Positions 1 through 7,745 of a stretch of DNA of 64,000 bases are shown one piece after another. The stretch comes from Polaribacter sp. SA4-12 (GTDB lineage Bacteria > Bacteroidota > Bacteroidia > Flavobacteriales > Flavobacteriaceae), in the NCBI RefSeq assembly GCF_002163675.1, contig NZ_CP019334.1, forward strand, positions 2,089,501 to 2,153,500, in the 5' to 3' direction. The translations under genes were made by a program, and so were the position numbers. The first letter of the stretch is position 1. Every line of letters starts with the position of its first letter. A model generated the notes under the pieces. It worked only from the letters and a program-made list of their open reading frames with translations, did no database searches and was not told the DNA's origin.

Positions 1-825
1 TCTTCTGTTCTTAAATCGCTCTCTCATTTCTTCCATCTTCTTTTTAACAGTAATCGTATATTTTTCTCTAGTAATTTCTTTTCCTTTAGTAGGCGCTTTA
101 ATTTCTTTTTTTTCTGTTGGATTCATAACAATCTCAGTACATAAAATTGTAGTTCTACCAGAATTGATTTCTAAAATTAAACCCGGTAAACCCCAATATT
201 CACCTGGACCATTACTAACGGGTATTTGTGGTGTATACCAAGCTGTAATAATAATTTGTTTTGGTTTTTCAACTTTATCAGATTTTTTTTCACCATCCTC
301 TTTCTTTTTATCATCTGGTCTTCTCATGTTAGAAAAATCTAAAGGATCCACCTCTTTTACTAACGTAGCTTTAAAACAAGTGTAATTACCTATTTGTTTG
401 GTTTCACTCCCTAACTCCCATTCTAAGTTTTTCATTTCATCAGAAACTAAAAACTTTTTTCCAAAAAATTCGGTAGATTCTAAAGCTACTTTATCTTTTG
501 TATTTTTATATCTTACCCCACTTCCTCCCATCATTCCCATAAATCTAGATCCTCCTCCAGATGTTGGTGCAGCTAATTTTTCATCTTCTTTATAAACAGA
601 CGATGTTTTATCAAAAGTTAAAATAAATGTTTTTTCTAACATCGATTTCATTCTTTGAGCAATCTCTTTTTTTCTTGCTTCTGTCATTTGTGGTCCTCCA
701 GGTCTCCCAAAATTATTCATGTCTACCGTAGTTTTAGACATGTAAGTTGCTTTTCCTTGAAACTCTTTTTGAGCAAAAGTAGTTATTGAAATAAGTGCTA
801 GAATAAATGTAAATATTGACTTCAT
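1..825 (-). CDS. GLPGLI family secreted protein (partial, C-terminus beyond window)
   Basis: Reading the minus strand from an ATG at 825 gives 275 codons open to the left edge. The N-terminus (MKSIFTFILALISITTFAQ) is a signal peptide with a probable cut before the Gln, followed by a mature region starting KEFQGKATYMSK. Near residue 210 the protein has GEYWGLPGLILEI, the signature that names the GLPGLI family, a group of secreted Bacteroidota proteins of unknown biochemical role. A Gly/Met-rich stretch (GGGSRFMGMMGG) and a Lys/Asp/Glu-rich linker occur in the middle. The gene is cut by the window edge, so its true length and C-terminus cannot be judged. Family identity is seen in the sequence; function is unknown. 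Confidence 0.88.
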   Translation of the reverse strand, partial: MKSIFTFILALISITTFAQKEFQGKATYMSKTTVDMNNFGRPGGPQMTEARKKEIAQRMKSMLEKTFILTFDKTSSVYKEDEKLAAPTSGGGSRFMGMMGGSGVRYKNTKDKVALESTEFFGKKFLVSDEMKNLEWELGSETKQIGNYTCFKATLVKEVDPLDFSNMRRPDDKKKEDGEKKSDKVEKPKQIIITAWYTPQIPVSNGPGEYWGLPGLILEINSGRTTILCTEIVMNPTEKKEIKAPTKGKEITREKYTITVKKKMEEMRERFKNRR

Positions 826-1107
826 AGGTTTTAATTTTCGAATAAAAATAAATGTAATGTACATTACATAAGACTTAAGAAAAACCTAAAGGTTTAAAAC
901 AACTTTAAAAAAATATAAATTCTACAATTTTTTAATAGTAGCTATATGTAAGTATTTATTAGTAAACTCAGCGAAAATTTAAAAAGCGATACTAATATTC
1001 AAAACAATAATGTTAGAGGATTTAGATATAAATTAATCTGTTAACCCTTTTCTATTTATTATTTTTACTACTTTAGCACACCTTTTAATCTTATTATAAT
1101 TTAATAT

Positions 1108-1722
1108 ATGCACGTTGCAATTGCAGGAAACATTGGCGCAGGTAAAACCACGCTAACCAAATTATTAGCCAAACATTATAAATGGAACCCTCATTTTGAA
1201 TCTGTTGATGAAAATCCGTATTTAGACGATTTTTACACAGAAATGGAACGTTGGTCGTTTAATCTTCAAGTATATTTTCTAAATAGCAGATTTCGTCAGA
1301 TCTTAGAATTAAGAGAAACTGGTAAAAATATAATTCAGGATAGAACAATATATGAAGATGCTCATATTTTTGCTCCGAACTTACATGCAATGGGTTTAAT
1401 GACAAATAGAGATTATAGTAATTATAGTTCTTTATTTGAGTTAATGGAAAACTTAGTGACTCCTCCAGATTTATTAATTTACTTGCGTGCAGATATTTCT
1501 ACATTAGTTGGGCAAATTCATAAACGTGGTAGAGATTATGAAAACTCTATTAGTATCGATTATTTAAGCAGATTAAATGAGCGTTATGAAGCTTGGATAT
1601 CTACTTATACCAAAGGAAAGTTGCTAATAATTGATGTTGATAATCTTGATTTTGTTACTAACCAAGAAGATTTAGGATATATTATAGACAGAATAGACGC
1701 TCAAATAAACGGGTTGTTTTAA
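1108..1722 (+). CDS. deoxynucleoside kinase (deoxyadenosine/deoxyguanosine kinase family)
   Basis: A 204-aa cytosolic kinase that phosphorylates deoxynucleosides for nucleotide salvage. The P-loop GNIGAGKT is at residues 7-14, the VDEN substrate-site segment at about 33-36, the DRTIYEDAHIFA motif (the DR pair conserved in the dNK family) at 78-89, and an Arg-rich lid (HKRGRDYE) near 138-145. The length matches bacterial dAK/dGK enzymes. Which deoxynucleoside is preferred cannot be read from the sequence. It stands alone, followed by a strong hairpin terminator. A weak promoter-like TACTTTAG occurs about 30 nt upstream. Confidence 0.92.
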   Translation: MHVAIAGNIGAGKTTLTKLLAKHYKWNPHFESVDENPYLDDFYTEMERWSFNLQVYFLNSRFRQILELRETGKNIIQDRTIYEDAHIFAPNLHAMGLMTNRDYSNYSSLFELMENLVTPPDLLIYLRADISTLVGQIHKRGRDYENSISIDYLSRLNERYEAWISTYTKGKLLIIDVDNLDFVTNQEDLGYIIDRIDAQINGLF

Positions 1723-1750
1723 ACACATAAAAACAAAATATTTAAAATGA

Positions 1751-1783
1751 AAAGAGACCGTTAAAACGGTCTCTTTCTTTTTG
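1751..1783 (+). terminator. rho-independent terminator of the deoxynucleoside kinase gene
   Basis: An 11-bp stem AAAGAGACCGT / ACGGTCTCTTT (1751-1761 with 1766-1776) with a 4-nt loop is followed by CTTTTTG. It lies about 30 nt after the kinase stop codon. Confidence 0.85.
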
Positions 1784-1840
1784 TGAAAAATCACAATAAT
1801 AATTGATAGTCCCCCAACGATCAATCAAATTTTAAATTTT

Positions 1841-2020
1841 TTATCTATTTGAAATTTCTTCATGTATATAAAAATCCGAGAGAGTTCCTGGATATTTCAT
1901 TAAAAAAATATCGGAAATATCAAAAGTACGTCTTATCATACTAATGTCATCTAGAATTTTGTTCTTAAGAACTTTAGGGACCTCATGGGTAGTGAGGATC
2001 TTCTTAAAAGAGTTTTTCAT
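1841..2020 (-). CDS. 59-aa small protein downstream of the ECF sigma factor
   Basis: On the minus strand an ATG at 2020 opens a 59-codon frame ending in TAA at 1841, only 5 nt after the stop of the ECF sigma gene (2026-2595), so the two are surely co-transcribed. The product begins MKNSFKKILTTHEVPKVLKN, continues with DDISMIRRTFDISDIFLMKY and ends EEISNR. It has no signal peptide or membrane segment and looks helical. I recall similar short proteins (with VPxxLKxK and a DxxDLF-like middle) after sigma genes in other flavobacteria, but have no named family for it. A role as partner or modulator of the sigma factor is inference from position only. Confidence 0.68.
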   Translation of the reverse strand: MKNSFKKILTTHEVPKVLKNKILDDISMIRRTFDISDIFLMKYPGTLSDFYIHEEISNR

Positions 2021-2025
2021 ATTTT

Positions 2026-2595
2026 TTACAGTTCATCGTACATTTTTACAACTTTTGCTTTTGCTCTTTTGACTCTCATTTTAACTGCACTTTCACCAAC
2101 TTGTAACGCATCCATAATTTCTTTAATACTCATATCATCTTGATATTTCATTAATAAAATCATTTTCTCTGCTGGCTCAATTAAAGCTAAAACTTTCACT
2201 AATTTATCCGACTTTAGTTCGAATAAATTAGCATCGTCAATTTCATCAAAAACATATTCATCTTTTATTTGATCTGTAACAACTGTAATTTTCTCTTTTT
2301 TCTTGTAGGCATTTCTTTGAACATAATTTACACAAAAATTGTATGTAAAAGAATATAACCATGTAGAAAACTTAGAATTACCTTTAAAGGTTCTTAGTTT
2401 TACAAACAGCCTAATAAAAACATCATGTGTTAAATCTTCTGCTTCTTCTTTACTTTTAGAAAAACCATAACATTTATTATATACTACTTTAGAAAATCTA
2501 TCATACAATTCAGCAAATAATTCTGCATTATTTGTTTCTATAATTTTAAAGACTAAATCTTCGTCGGTAACTTTTTTTAATACAAGTGTTTTCAA
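2026..2595 (-). CDS. ECF-type RNA polymerase sigma factor
   Basis: A 189-aa sigma-70 family protein with only regions 2 and 4, as in extracytoplasmic-function sigma factors. Region 2 (about residues 25-95) contains EEAEDLTHDVFIRLF and FSTWLYSFTYNFCVNYVQ. The linker (about 96-130) is acidic, and region 4 (about 135-185) contains the helix-turn-helix MSIKEIMDALQVGESAVKMR. No membrane anti-sigma gene lies next to it; the only companion is the 59-aa frame 5 nt downstream. It is divergent from rpoD, with a 200-nt gap between them. The stimulus is not apparent from the sequence. Confidence 0.93.
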   Translation of the reverse strand: MKTLVLKKVTDEDLVFKIIETNNAELFAELYDRFSKVVYNKCYGFSKSKEEAEDLTHDVFIRLFVKLRTFKGNSKFSTWLYSFTYNFCVNYVQRNAYKKKEKITVVTDQIKDEYVFDEIDDANLFELKSDKLVKVLALIEPAEKMILLMKYQDDMSIKEIMDALQVGESAVKMRVKRAKAKVVKMYDEL

Positions 2596-2796
2596 TTCGG
2601 TTATATTTATGACACAAATAAATACAATAAGTCACATTCAAAATAAATAAAAAGATTAGTTACCATATTTGCTCGGTGAATGGTAAAAAATAGACTTTTA
2701 AAAAAAATGTGAAACTTTTTGTAACAAAAATTAAGATTCTAACGTATAATAAAATGTAGCAATACATTAATCCTTTAAAAAGTCATAGAGAATTAG

Positions 2797-3660
2797 ATGA
2801 GACAACTTAAAATTACCAAGCAGGTTACTAATAGAGAAACTGCATCGTTAGATAAATACTTACAAGAAATAGGAAAAGTAGATTTAATTACTGCTGATGA
2901 AGAAGTAGAATTAGCACAGTTAATTAAAGCTGGTGACCAAAGAGCATTAGAGAAATTAACGAAAGCCAATTTAAGATTTGTTGTATCTGTTGCAAAACAA
3001 TATCAAAATCAAGGATTAACATTACCCGATTTAATAAACGAAGGAAACTTAGGTTTAATTAAAGCAGCAAAACGTTTTGATGAAACTCGTGGTTTTAAAT
3101 TTATATCATATGCAGTATGGTGGATTCGTCAATCTATCTTACAAGCATTAGCAGAACAATCTAGAATTGTACGTTTACCGTTAAATAAAATTGGTTCTAT
3201 CAATAAAATTAACAAAATGTACGCTTTCTTAGAGCAAGAAAACGAAAGACCGCCAAGTCCAGAAGAAATTGCTAAGAAATTAGACATGACGGTTAATGAC
3301 GTAAAAGAATCTATGAAGAATTCTGGACGTCACGTATCTATGGATGCTCCTTTAATTGAAGGTGAAGATTCTAACTTATACGATGTATTAAACTCTGGAG
3401 AATCTCCAAACCCTGATAGAAAATTATTACACGAATCTTTACGTATCGAGATAAACAGAGCCTTAGAAACGCTAACTCCACGTGAAGCAGATGTTGTAAA
3501 ATTATACTTCGGTTTAGGTGAACACCAACCAATGACTTTAGAAGAAATTGGTGAAACTTTCGATTTAACTCGTGAGCGTGTTCGTCAAATTAAAGAAAAA
3601 GCAATTAGAAGATTAAAACACACTTCTAGATCTAAAATTTTAATGACCTACTTAGGCTAG
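2797..3660 (+). CDS. rpoD: primary sigma factor RpoD (short Bacteroidota type)
   Basis: A 287-aa housekeeping sigma factor. It starts directly with region 1.2 ([15 protein letters not shown], about 17-31) and lacks region 1.1 and the long non-conserved insert of proteobacterial RpoD, as expected for Bacteroidota. Region 2 (about 55-125) carries [12 protein letters not shown] and [19 protein letters not shown], region 3 follows to about 205, and region 4 (about 225-280) carries the helix-turn-helix [20 protein letters not shown]. This is the sigma factor expected to read the TAnnTTTG promoters seen across the window. It is monocistronic, with its own terminator just downstream. Confidence 0.97.
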   Translation: MRQLKITKQVTNRETASLDKYLQEIGKVDLITADEEVELAQLIKAGDQRALEKLTKANLRFVVSVAKQYQNQGLTLPDLINEGNLGLIKAAKRFDETRGFKFISYAVWWIRQSILQALAEQSRIVRLPLNKIGSINKINKMYAFLEQENERPPSPEEIAKKLDMTVNDVKESMKNSGRHVSMDAPLIEGEDSNLYDVLNSGESPNPDRKLLHESLRIEINRALETLTPREADVVKLYFGLGEHQPMTLEEIGETFDLTRERVRQIKEKAIRRLKHTSRSKILMTYLG

Positions 3661-3720
3661 CAATCGCAGATTGATTTTGGTATCTCACTCATACCGAAAC
3701 CTAAATTAAAATATTTATAA

Positions 3721-3750
3721 AACTCTCGAATTCTTTTCGGGAGTTTTTTT
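3721..3750 (+). terminator. rho-independent terminator of rpoD
   Basis: The stem AACTCTCGAA/TTCGGGAGTT (one G-T pair) with a short loop is followed by a run of seven T, 60 nt after the rpoD stop. Confidence 0.85.
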
Positions 3751-4253
3751 GAAGCTATTTCCTGCTTTTCGCTATATCTTTTTTATGAAAAATAAAAAAG
3801 GATGCCGCTTCAATCAGGGCTAAACCTATTTATAAACTTTTCTTTTTACCACAAATTCTATATTTTCTATGAATCTATTTGGTCAAATTAAAATTAATTA
3901 CAAATTTCTTTCTACCGACCTACTTTTAATTTTTGTAGAAATTCAAATTGTATGGAACGGCAAGCATCCAAAGAACGTAGTGGTCTGGATGCGATAGTAG
4001 AATACAAAGTAGAATTTAAAAAAATTAAAATCAGTCTAGATTTTTGTTGAAGCCTGTGCTGAACTTGATTCAGTATTCATCAATGGAAAAGAAAAAGAGA
4101 CAAAATAAACATAGAGATTTTTTTATTTATCGAACAGTCAATTAAATTTAGTACAAAAAAGGATGCCGTTTAATAAGGGCTAAACCTATTTATATAATTT
4201 TCTTTCTTTCCATAGAATCTCTATTTTCTATGTGCCTATGTGGTCGAATTTTA
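3751..4253. repeat. cluster of dispersed intergenic repeats between rpoD and rpe
   Basis: This gap has no gene but is dense in repeat pieces. At 3751-3825 is a unit GAAGCTATTTCCTGC...GGATGCCGCTTCAATCAGGGCTA. Its right part plus about 60 nt of flank recurs as a direct repeat (3793-3893 and 4154-4253: GGATGCCG...AGGGCTAAACCTATTTAT..., ending CTATTTTCTATG...TGGTC). At 3968-3991 a GCATCC/GGATGC stem occurs, and at about 4058-4077 a CTGAACTTGATTCAG palindrome. A reverse-complement copy of the first unit lies at 43536-43680. Confidence 0.75.
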
Positions 4254-4279
4254 TAATAAATTATTCTAACATTTTTAAG

Positions 4280-4305
4280 AGATTGCTTCGTACCTCGCAA
4301 TAACA
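4280..4305 (+). repeat. AGATTGC...GCAAT repeat copy upstream of rpe
   Basis: AGATTGCTTCGTACCTCGCAATAAC, with ATTGC/GCAAT inverted ends. Variants occur at 42353-42383, 43598-43640, 50070-50121 and 63350-63385. Confidence 0.55.
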
Positions 4306-4312
4306 ATTTAAT

Positions 4313-4320
4313 TACCTTTG
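4313..4320 (+). promoter_or_regulatory. TAnnTTTG -7 promoter element of rpe
   Basis: TACCTTTG fits the Bacteroidota -7 consensus and lies 31 nt before the rpe ATG. No convincing TTG -33 box at 17-23 nt spacing is visible. Confidence 0.6.
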
Positions 4321-4351
4321 CAAAATTAAATAACAACACAACAACTAACTA

Positions 4352-5008
4352 ATGAGTAATTTAATTGCACCTTCAATTTTAGCAGCAGATTTTGCTAACT
4401 TACAAAGAGACATCGAAATGGTAAACAATAGTGAAGCAGATTGGTTTCATATTGATATTATGGATGGTGTTTTTGTACCAAACATTTCTTTCGGAATGCC
4501 AGTTTTAAAAGCGATTACTAAACACGCTACAAAAACGATTGATGTACACTTAATGATTGTAAATCCTGATCAGTACATTCAAACTTTTGCAGATTTAGGA
4601 GCAAATATTTTAACGGTACATTACGAAGCTTGTCCACACTTACACAGAACAATACAAGCAATAAAAGCAGCAGGAATGAAAGCAGGAGTTGCTTTAAACC
4701 CTCACACACCAATTTCAGTTTTAGAAGACGTAATTGAAGATTTAGACTTAGTTTGTATCATGAGTGTAAACCCAGGTTTTGGAGGACAATCATTTATAGA
4801 AAACACCTATAAAAAAGTAAGTCAATTAAAACATTTAATTGAATTCACAGAATCTGAATGTCAGATAGAAATTGATGGAGGTGTTACATCTTATAATGCA
4901 AATGCATTAATTGAAGCTGGAGCAAATGTTTTAGTTGCCGGTAGTTATGTTTTTGGATCTGAAAATCCTACAAAAACTATTGCTGACTTAAAAAAGACTA
5001 TCGAATAA
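4352..5008 (+). CDS. rpe: ribulose-phosphate 3-epimerase
   Basis: A 218-aa TIM-barrel enzyme that interconverts ribulose-5-phosphate and xylulose-5-phosphate in the pentose phosphate pathway. Visible family motifs are APSILAADFANL at the N-terminus, HIDIMDGVFVPNISFG (metal-binding His and catalytic Asp, about 33-48), DVHLMI, the flexible-loop SVNPGFGGQSFI (about 137-148), and EIDGGV (second catalytic Asp, about 173-178). Length is normal. The stop codon abuts a TTG that begins the next gene, so the two form an operon. Confidence 0.96.
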   Translation: MSNLIAPSILAADFANLQRDIEMVNNSEADWFHIDIMDGVFVPNISFGMPVLKAITKHATKTIDVHLMIVNPDQYIQTFADLGANILTVHYEACPHLHRTIQAIKAAGMKAGVALNPHTPISVLEDVIEDLDLVCIMSVNPGFGGQSFIENTYKKVSQLKHLIEFTESECQIEIDGGVTSYNANALIEAGANVLVAGSYVFGSENPTKTIADLKKTIE

Positions 5009-6364
5009 TTGTTATACACAGTTGTCGACATAGAAACAACAGGAAATGGATATAAAGGTTCTAAAATAACCGAAATATCCATTTTTGTTTTTGACGGAAA
5101 AGTTATTGTTGATGAGTTTACTACTTTGGTAAATCCAGAACAAAACATTCCGCCATTTATTACCAATCTTACAGGCATAACAGATGCAATGGTAAGAAAT
5201 GCACCCAAGTTTTATGAAATTGCAAAAAAGGTTGCAGAAATTACCAAAGACACCATTTTTGTAGCACATAATGTCAACTTCGATTATAATATTATTCACG
5301 AAGAATTTAAAAATTTAGGGTTCGATTTTAAACGAAAAAAACTCTGTACTGTTCGTTTATCAAGAAAGATTATTCCTGGCTTAAACTCTTATAGTTTAGG
5401 GAATATTTGTACTTCAGAAAACATCCCTATTAATGGAAGACACAGAGCTAAAGGAGATGCTGAAGCAACTACAGAATTGTTTAGAAGATTAATTGAAAGA
5501 GATGATAATTTTACAATCAACTCTTTTTTAAATCCAAAATCTAGACAAGCAACCTTACCGCCTCTTTTAGATAAAAAGACCGTTGATAATTTACCTGAAA
5601 CTTTTGGCGTTTATTACTTTAAAAACTCAGCCAAAGAAGTTATTTATGTTGGTAAAGCAAATAATATAAAGCAACGCGTTATCAGTCATTTTTATGACAA
5701 AAAGAAAAAAGAGCAAATGATGTGTTTAGAAACTGCTGATATTTCTTTCACAAAAACAGGTAGTGAGTTGTTAGCATTGCTGCACGAATCAGCAGAAATA
5801 AAACAGATTTATCCAAAATTTAATAGAGCTCAAAGAAGAGCAGGAGAAGCTGTTGGCATATTTTCTTATGAAGATCAAAAAGGTATCATTCATTTAGCAT
5901 CTAATAGGCTAAAATTGATTCCTAATCCAATAATGAAATATTACTCTGTGGCAGAAGCTAGAAATCATTTAGAAACACTTTGTAAAGAATTTGTATTGTG
6001 CCCAAAATACTGTCATTTACAAACCAATGTTTCTCGTTGCTTTCATTATCAATTAAAAGAATGCAAAGGTATTTGTTGCGATAAAGAATCGGTTGAAGAT
6101 TATAATAAACGAGTTAAAAAAGCAATCAAATCAGTTGGTATTGGAGCAGATAATTTAGTGATCAAAGAAAAAGGAAGAACTAAAAACGAAGTTGGTTTTG
6201 CACTAATTTTAGATGGAATTTATCAAGGCTTTGGTTATGTCGATATTCATCAATCTGAACAATTAGAAAACCCAGAAGATTACCAGTTTTTTGTAGAACC
6301 CAAAAAAGATAATAAAGATATTCAACGAATAATAGGAGCTTATATAAATAAGAAAGAGGCTTAA
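5009..6364 (+). CDS. DnaQ-like 3'-5' exonuclease fused to GIY-YIG nuclease domain
   Basis: A 451-aa DNA-processing protein. Residues 1-165 form a DEDDh exonuclease like the polymerase III epsilon subunit (DIETTG at 7-12, HNVNFDYNII near 92, HRAKGDAEAT near 150). About 195-280 is a GIY-YIG endonuclease as in UvrC/Cho (FGVYYFKNSAKEVIYVGKA). The C-terminal part has a Cys-rich patch (CPKYCHLQ...CFHY...CKGICC) like that seen in Cho/UvrC-type proteins. The only start that keeps the DIETTG motif is TTG at 5009, directly after the rpe TAA; the first ATG is far inside. A role in repair is inferred from the family. Confidence 0.9.
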   Translation: MLYTVVDIETTGNGYKGSKITEISIFVFDGKVIVDEFTTLVNPEQNIPPFITNLTGITDAMVRNAPKFYEIAKKVAEITKDTIFVAHNVNFDYNIIHEEFKNLGFDFKRKKLCTVRLSRKIIPGLNSYSLGNICTSENIPINGRHRAKGDAEATTELFRRLIERDDNFTINSFLNPKSRQATLPPLLDKKTVDNLPETFGVYYFKNSAKEVIYVGKANNIKQRVISHFYDKKKKEQMMCLETADISFTKTGSELLALLHESAEIKQIYPKFNRAQRRAGEAVGIFSYEDQKGIIHLASNRLKLIPNPIMKYYSVAEARNHLETLCKEFVLCPKYCHLQTNVSRCFHYQLKECKGICCDKESVEDYNKRVKKAIKSVGIGADNLVIKEKGRTKNEVGFALILDGIYQGFGYVDIHQSEQLENPEDYQFFVEPKKDNKDIQRIIGAYINKKEA

Positions 6365-6378
6365 AAAGCCTCTTTCTT
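6351..6378. terminator. bidirectional terminator between DnaQ/GIY-YIG gene and CBS copy A
   Basis: The stem AGAAAGAGGC/GCCTCTTTCT (6351-6360 with 6368-6377) has the stop codon of the nuclease gene in its loop. It has T-rich flanks on both strands and probably serves the minus-strand CBS gene as well. A close copy is at 7005-7026. Confidence 0.75.
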
Positions 6379-6401
6379 ACTAACTAACCAATTTAAGATC
6401 A

Positions 6402-6818
6402 CTATAATTCTGCTGCCAAATATCTTACAAAATCCCTTGTAGTAACTATTCCTACTAACTCAGAATCTTCTATTACTGGTAAAGCGTGAAATTCTTTTCT
6501 TTTAAGCAATTCTGCTGCATCTTTAATAGATGTATAAGGAGGAACTGCTATAATATTCTTTGCCATTACTTGCTCAATAGTAAATGTATTATAAACAAAA
6601 CTATCTATTGAAGTTTTATCTTGACTTACATCAGAACAACAAACCCTTTGCATGTCTGTATAACTTAACATACCTATGATTTCTTTTTCTTTAACTACAG
6701 GAATGTGTTTTATTTTATTTTTAATAAACAATTTCTCTGCAGTTACTAAATCATCACTTATACATAATGTAACCAAATCAGTTGCCATTATTGTTGAAAC
6801 ATACTCATCTTTTTTCAT
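6402..6818 (-). CDS. CBS-domain pair protein, copy A
   Basis: A 138-aa protein made of two CBS domains and nothing else: about 8-60 (VSTIMATDLVTLCISDDL...HIPVVKEKEIIGMLSYTD) and 76-138 (VMAKNIIAVPPYTSIKDAA...HALPVIEDSELVGIVTTRD). Such stand-alone pairs bind adenine nucleotides and regulate partners, as in AcuB-like proteins; the ligand here is unknown. About 120 of 138 residues match the neighbour at 7065-7481, so this is a recent tandem duplication. Differences cluster at residues 56-68 (copy A has Cys60-Cys61 where copy B has Ser-Tyr) and 106-109. Which copy is ancestral cannot be decided. Confidence 0.9.
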   Translation of the reverse strand: MKKDEYVSTIMATDLVTLCISDDLVTAEKLFIKNKIKHIPVVKEKEIIGMLSYTDMQRVCCSDVSQDKTSIDSFVYNTFTIEQVMAKNIIAVPPYTSIKDAAELLKRKEFHALPVIEDSELVGIVTTRDFVRYLAAEL

Positions 6819-7004
6819 AATTTATGACTTTAAATCAAATTTCAGCATTAAAGAAAGTCTAAGAAATGACCTGTATCAGTTAGCCCATAAAAAAATGTAA
6901 ATATTTTCAGTCCTTTTTTTTCTAATAAAAAAACCAAATAGTAATAAATAAAAATTGCAAAATTTGTTTTTAAAAAAATATTTGAAGATAAAATTAAAAT
7001 GAAA

Positions 7005-7026
7005 AAAGAGGCTTAAAAGCCTCTTT
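7005..7026 (-). terminator. terminator of CBS copy B, duplicate of the one at 6351
   Basis: The stem AAAGAGGCTT/AAGCCTCTTT is followed on the minus strand by a T-run. The flank TCTTTCTTACTAACTAACCAAT is shared with 6371-6392, so the terminator was copied together with the gene. Confidence 0.75.
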
Positions 7027-7064
7027 CTTACTAACTAACCAATATAAAAACCACTATAATATTG

Positions 7065-7481
7065 CTATAAATTTGCTACCAAGTATTTTACTAAATCCCT
7101 TGTAGTAACTATTCCTACTAACTCAGAATCTTCAACTACTGGTAATGCGTGAAATCCTTTTTTTGTAAGCAATTCTGCTGCATCTTTAATAGATGTATAA
7201 GGAGGAACTGCTACAATATTCTTTGCCATAACTTGTTCAATAGTAAATGTATTATATACAAAACTATCTATTGAAGTTTGATCGTCACTTATATCTGAAT
7301 AACTAACCCTTTGTATGTCTGTGTAACTTAACATACCTATGATTTCTTTTTCTTTAACTACAGGAATGTGTTTAATTTTATTTTTAATAAACAATTTTTC
7401 TGCGGTTACTAAATCATCACTAATACATAATGTAACCAAATCGGTTGCCATTATTGTTGATACAGGCTCATCTTTCCTCAT
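7065..7481 (-). CDS. CBS-domain pair protein, copy B
   Basis: A 138-aa two-CBS protein, the tandem paralogue of 6402-6818, with domains at about 8-60 and 76-138. Upstream DNA is also shared: CATAATATATGACTTTAAAT, then ATCAAATTTCAGCATTAAAG and later GA(T/C)ATATCAGT-like bases, so the duplicated unit spans roughly 530 bp. Copy B has a Pro at residue 6 and a Gly at 109 where copy A has Tyr and Glu. Both copies keep full-length frames without stops, so both appear under selection. The effector partner is unknown. Confidence 0.9.
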   Translation of the reverse strand: MRKDEPVSTIMATDLVTLCISDDLVTAEKLFIKNKIKHIPVVKEKEIIGMLSYTDIQRVSYSDISDDQTSIDSFVYNTFTIEQVMAKNIVAVPPYTSIKDAAELLTKKGFHALPVVEDSELVGIVTTRDLVKYLVANL

Positions 7482-7573
7482 AATATATGACTTTAAATCC
7501 TATATCAAATTTCAGCATTAAAGCGCTTCTAAAAGATGACTTATATCAGTAAATGGAATTATTTTAATAAAAT

Positions 7574-7612
7574 AAAAAGCTACTAATTACATGATGTAAT
7601 TAGTAGCTTTTT
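7574..7612 (-). terminator. terminator downstream of tRNA-Arg
   Basis: The perfect 19-bp dyad AAAAAGCTACTAATTACAT / ATGTAATTAGTAGCTTTTT (7574-7592, 7594-7612) ends in a T-run on either strand. It follows the tRNA 3' end by 1 nt. Confidence 0.8.
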
Positions 7613-7613
7613 G

Positions 7614-7687
7614 TGACCCTAGCAGGATTCAAACCTGCAACCGTCAGAGCCGAAATCTGATATTCTATTCAGTTGAACTATAGGGCC
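7614..7687 (-). tRNA. tRNA-Arg (anticodon TCG)
   Basis: On the minus strand a 74-nt cloverleaf can be drawn. The acceptor GGCCCTA pairs with TAGGGTC, D arm GTTC/GAAT, anticodon stem TCAGA/TCTGA with loop TTTCGGC (anticodon TCG at 34-36), variable CGGTT, and T arm GCAGG-TTTGAAT-CCTGC; the discriminator base is A. CCA is not encoded. The anticodon reads CGN arginine codons. A strong hairpin follows directly. Confidence 0.92.
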
Positions 7688-7745
7688 TTTTGTAATTTCT
7701 GCCCTTTGTAATTTTAAAAAAAAGAGAGCAAAAATTTATTTTTAT

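Noticed and set aside
3661..4351. Possible small genes or CRISPR array in the rpoD-rpe gap
   Set aside because: No open frame of note; repeats are two to three in number, imperfect and unevenly spaced, so not CRISPR.
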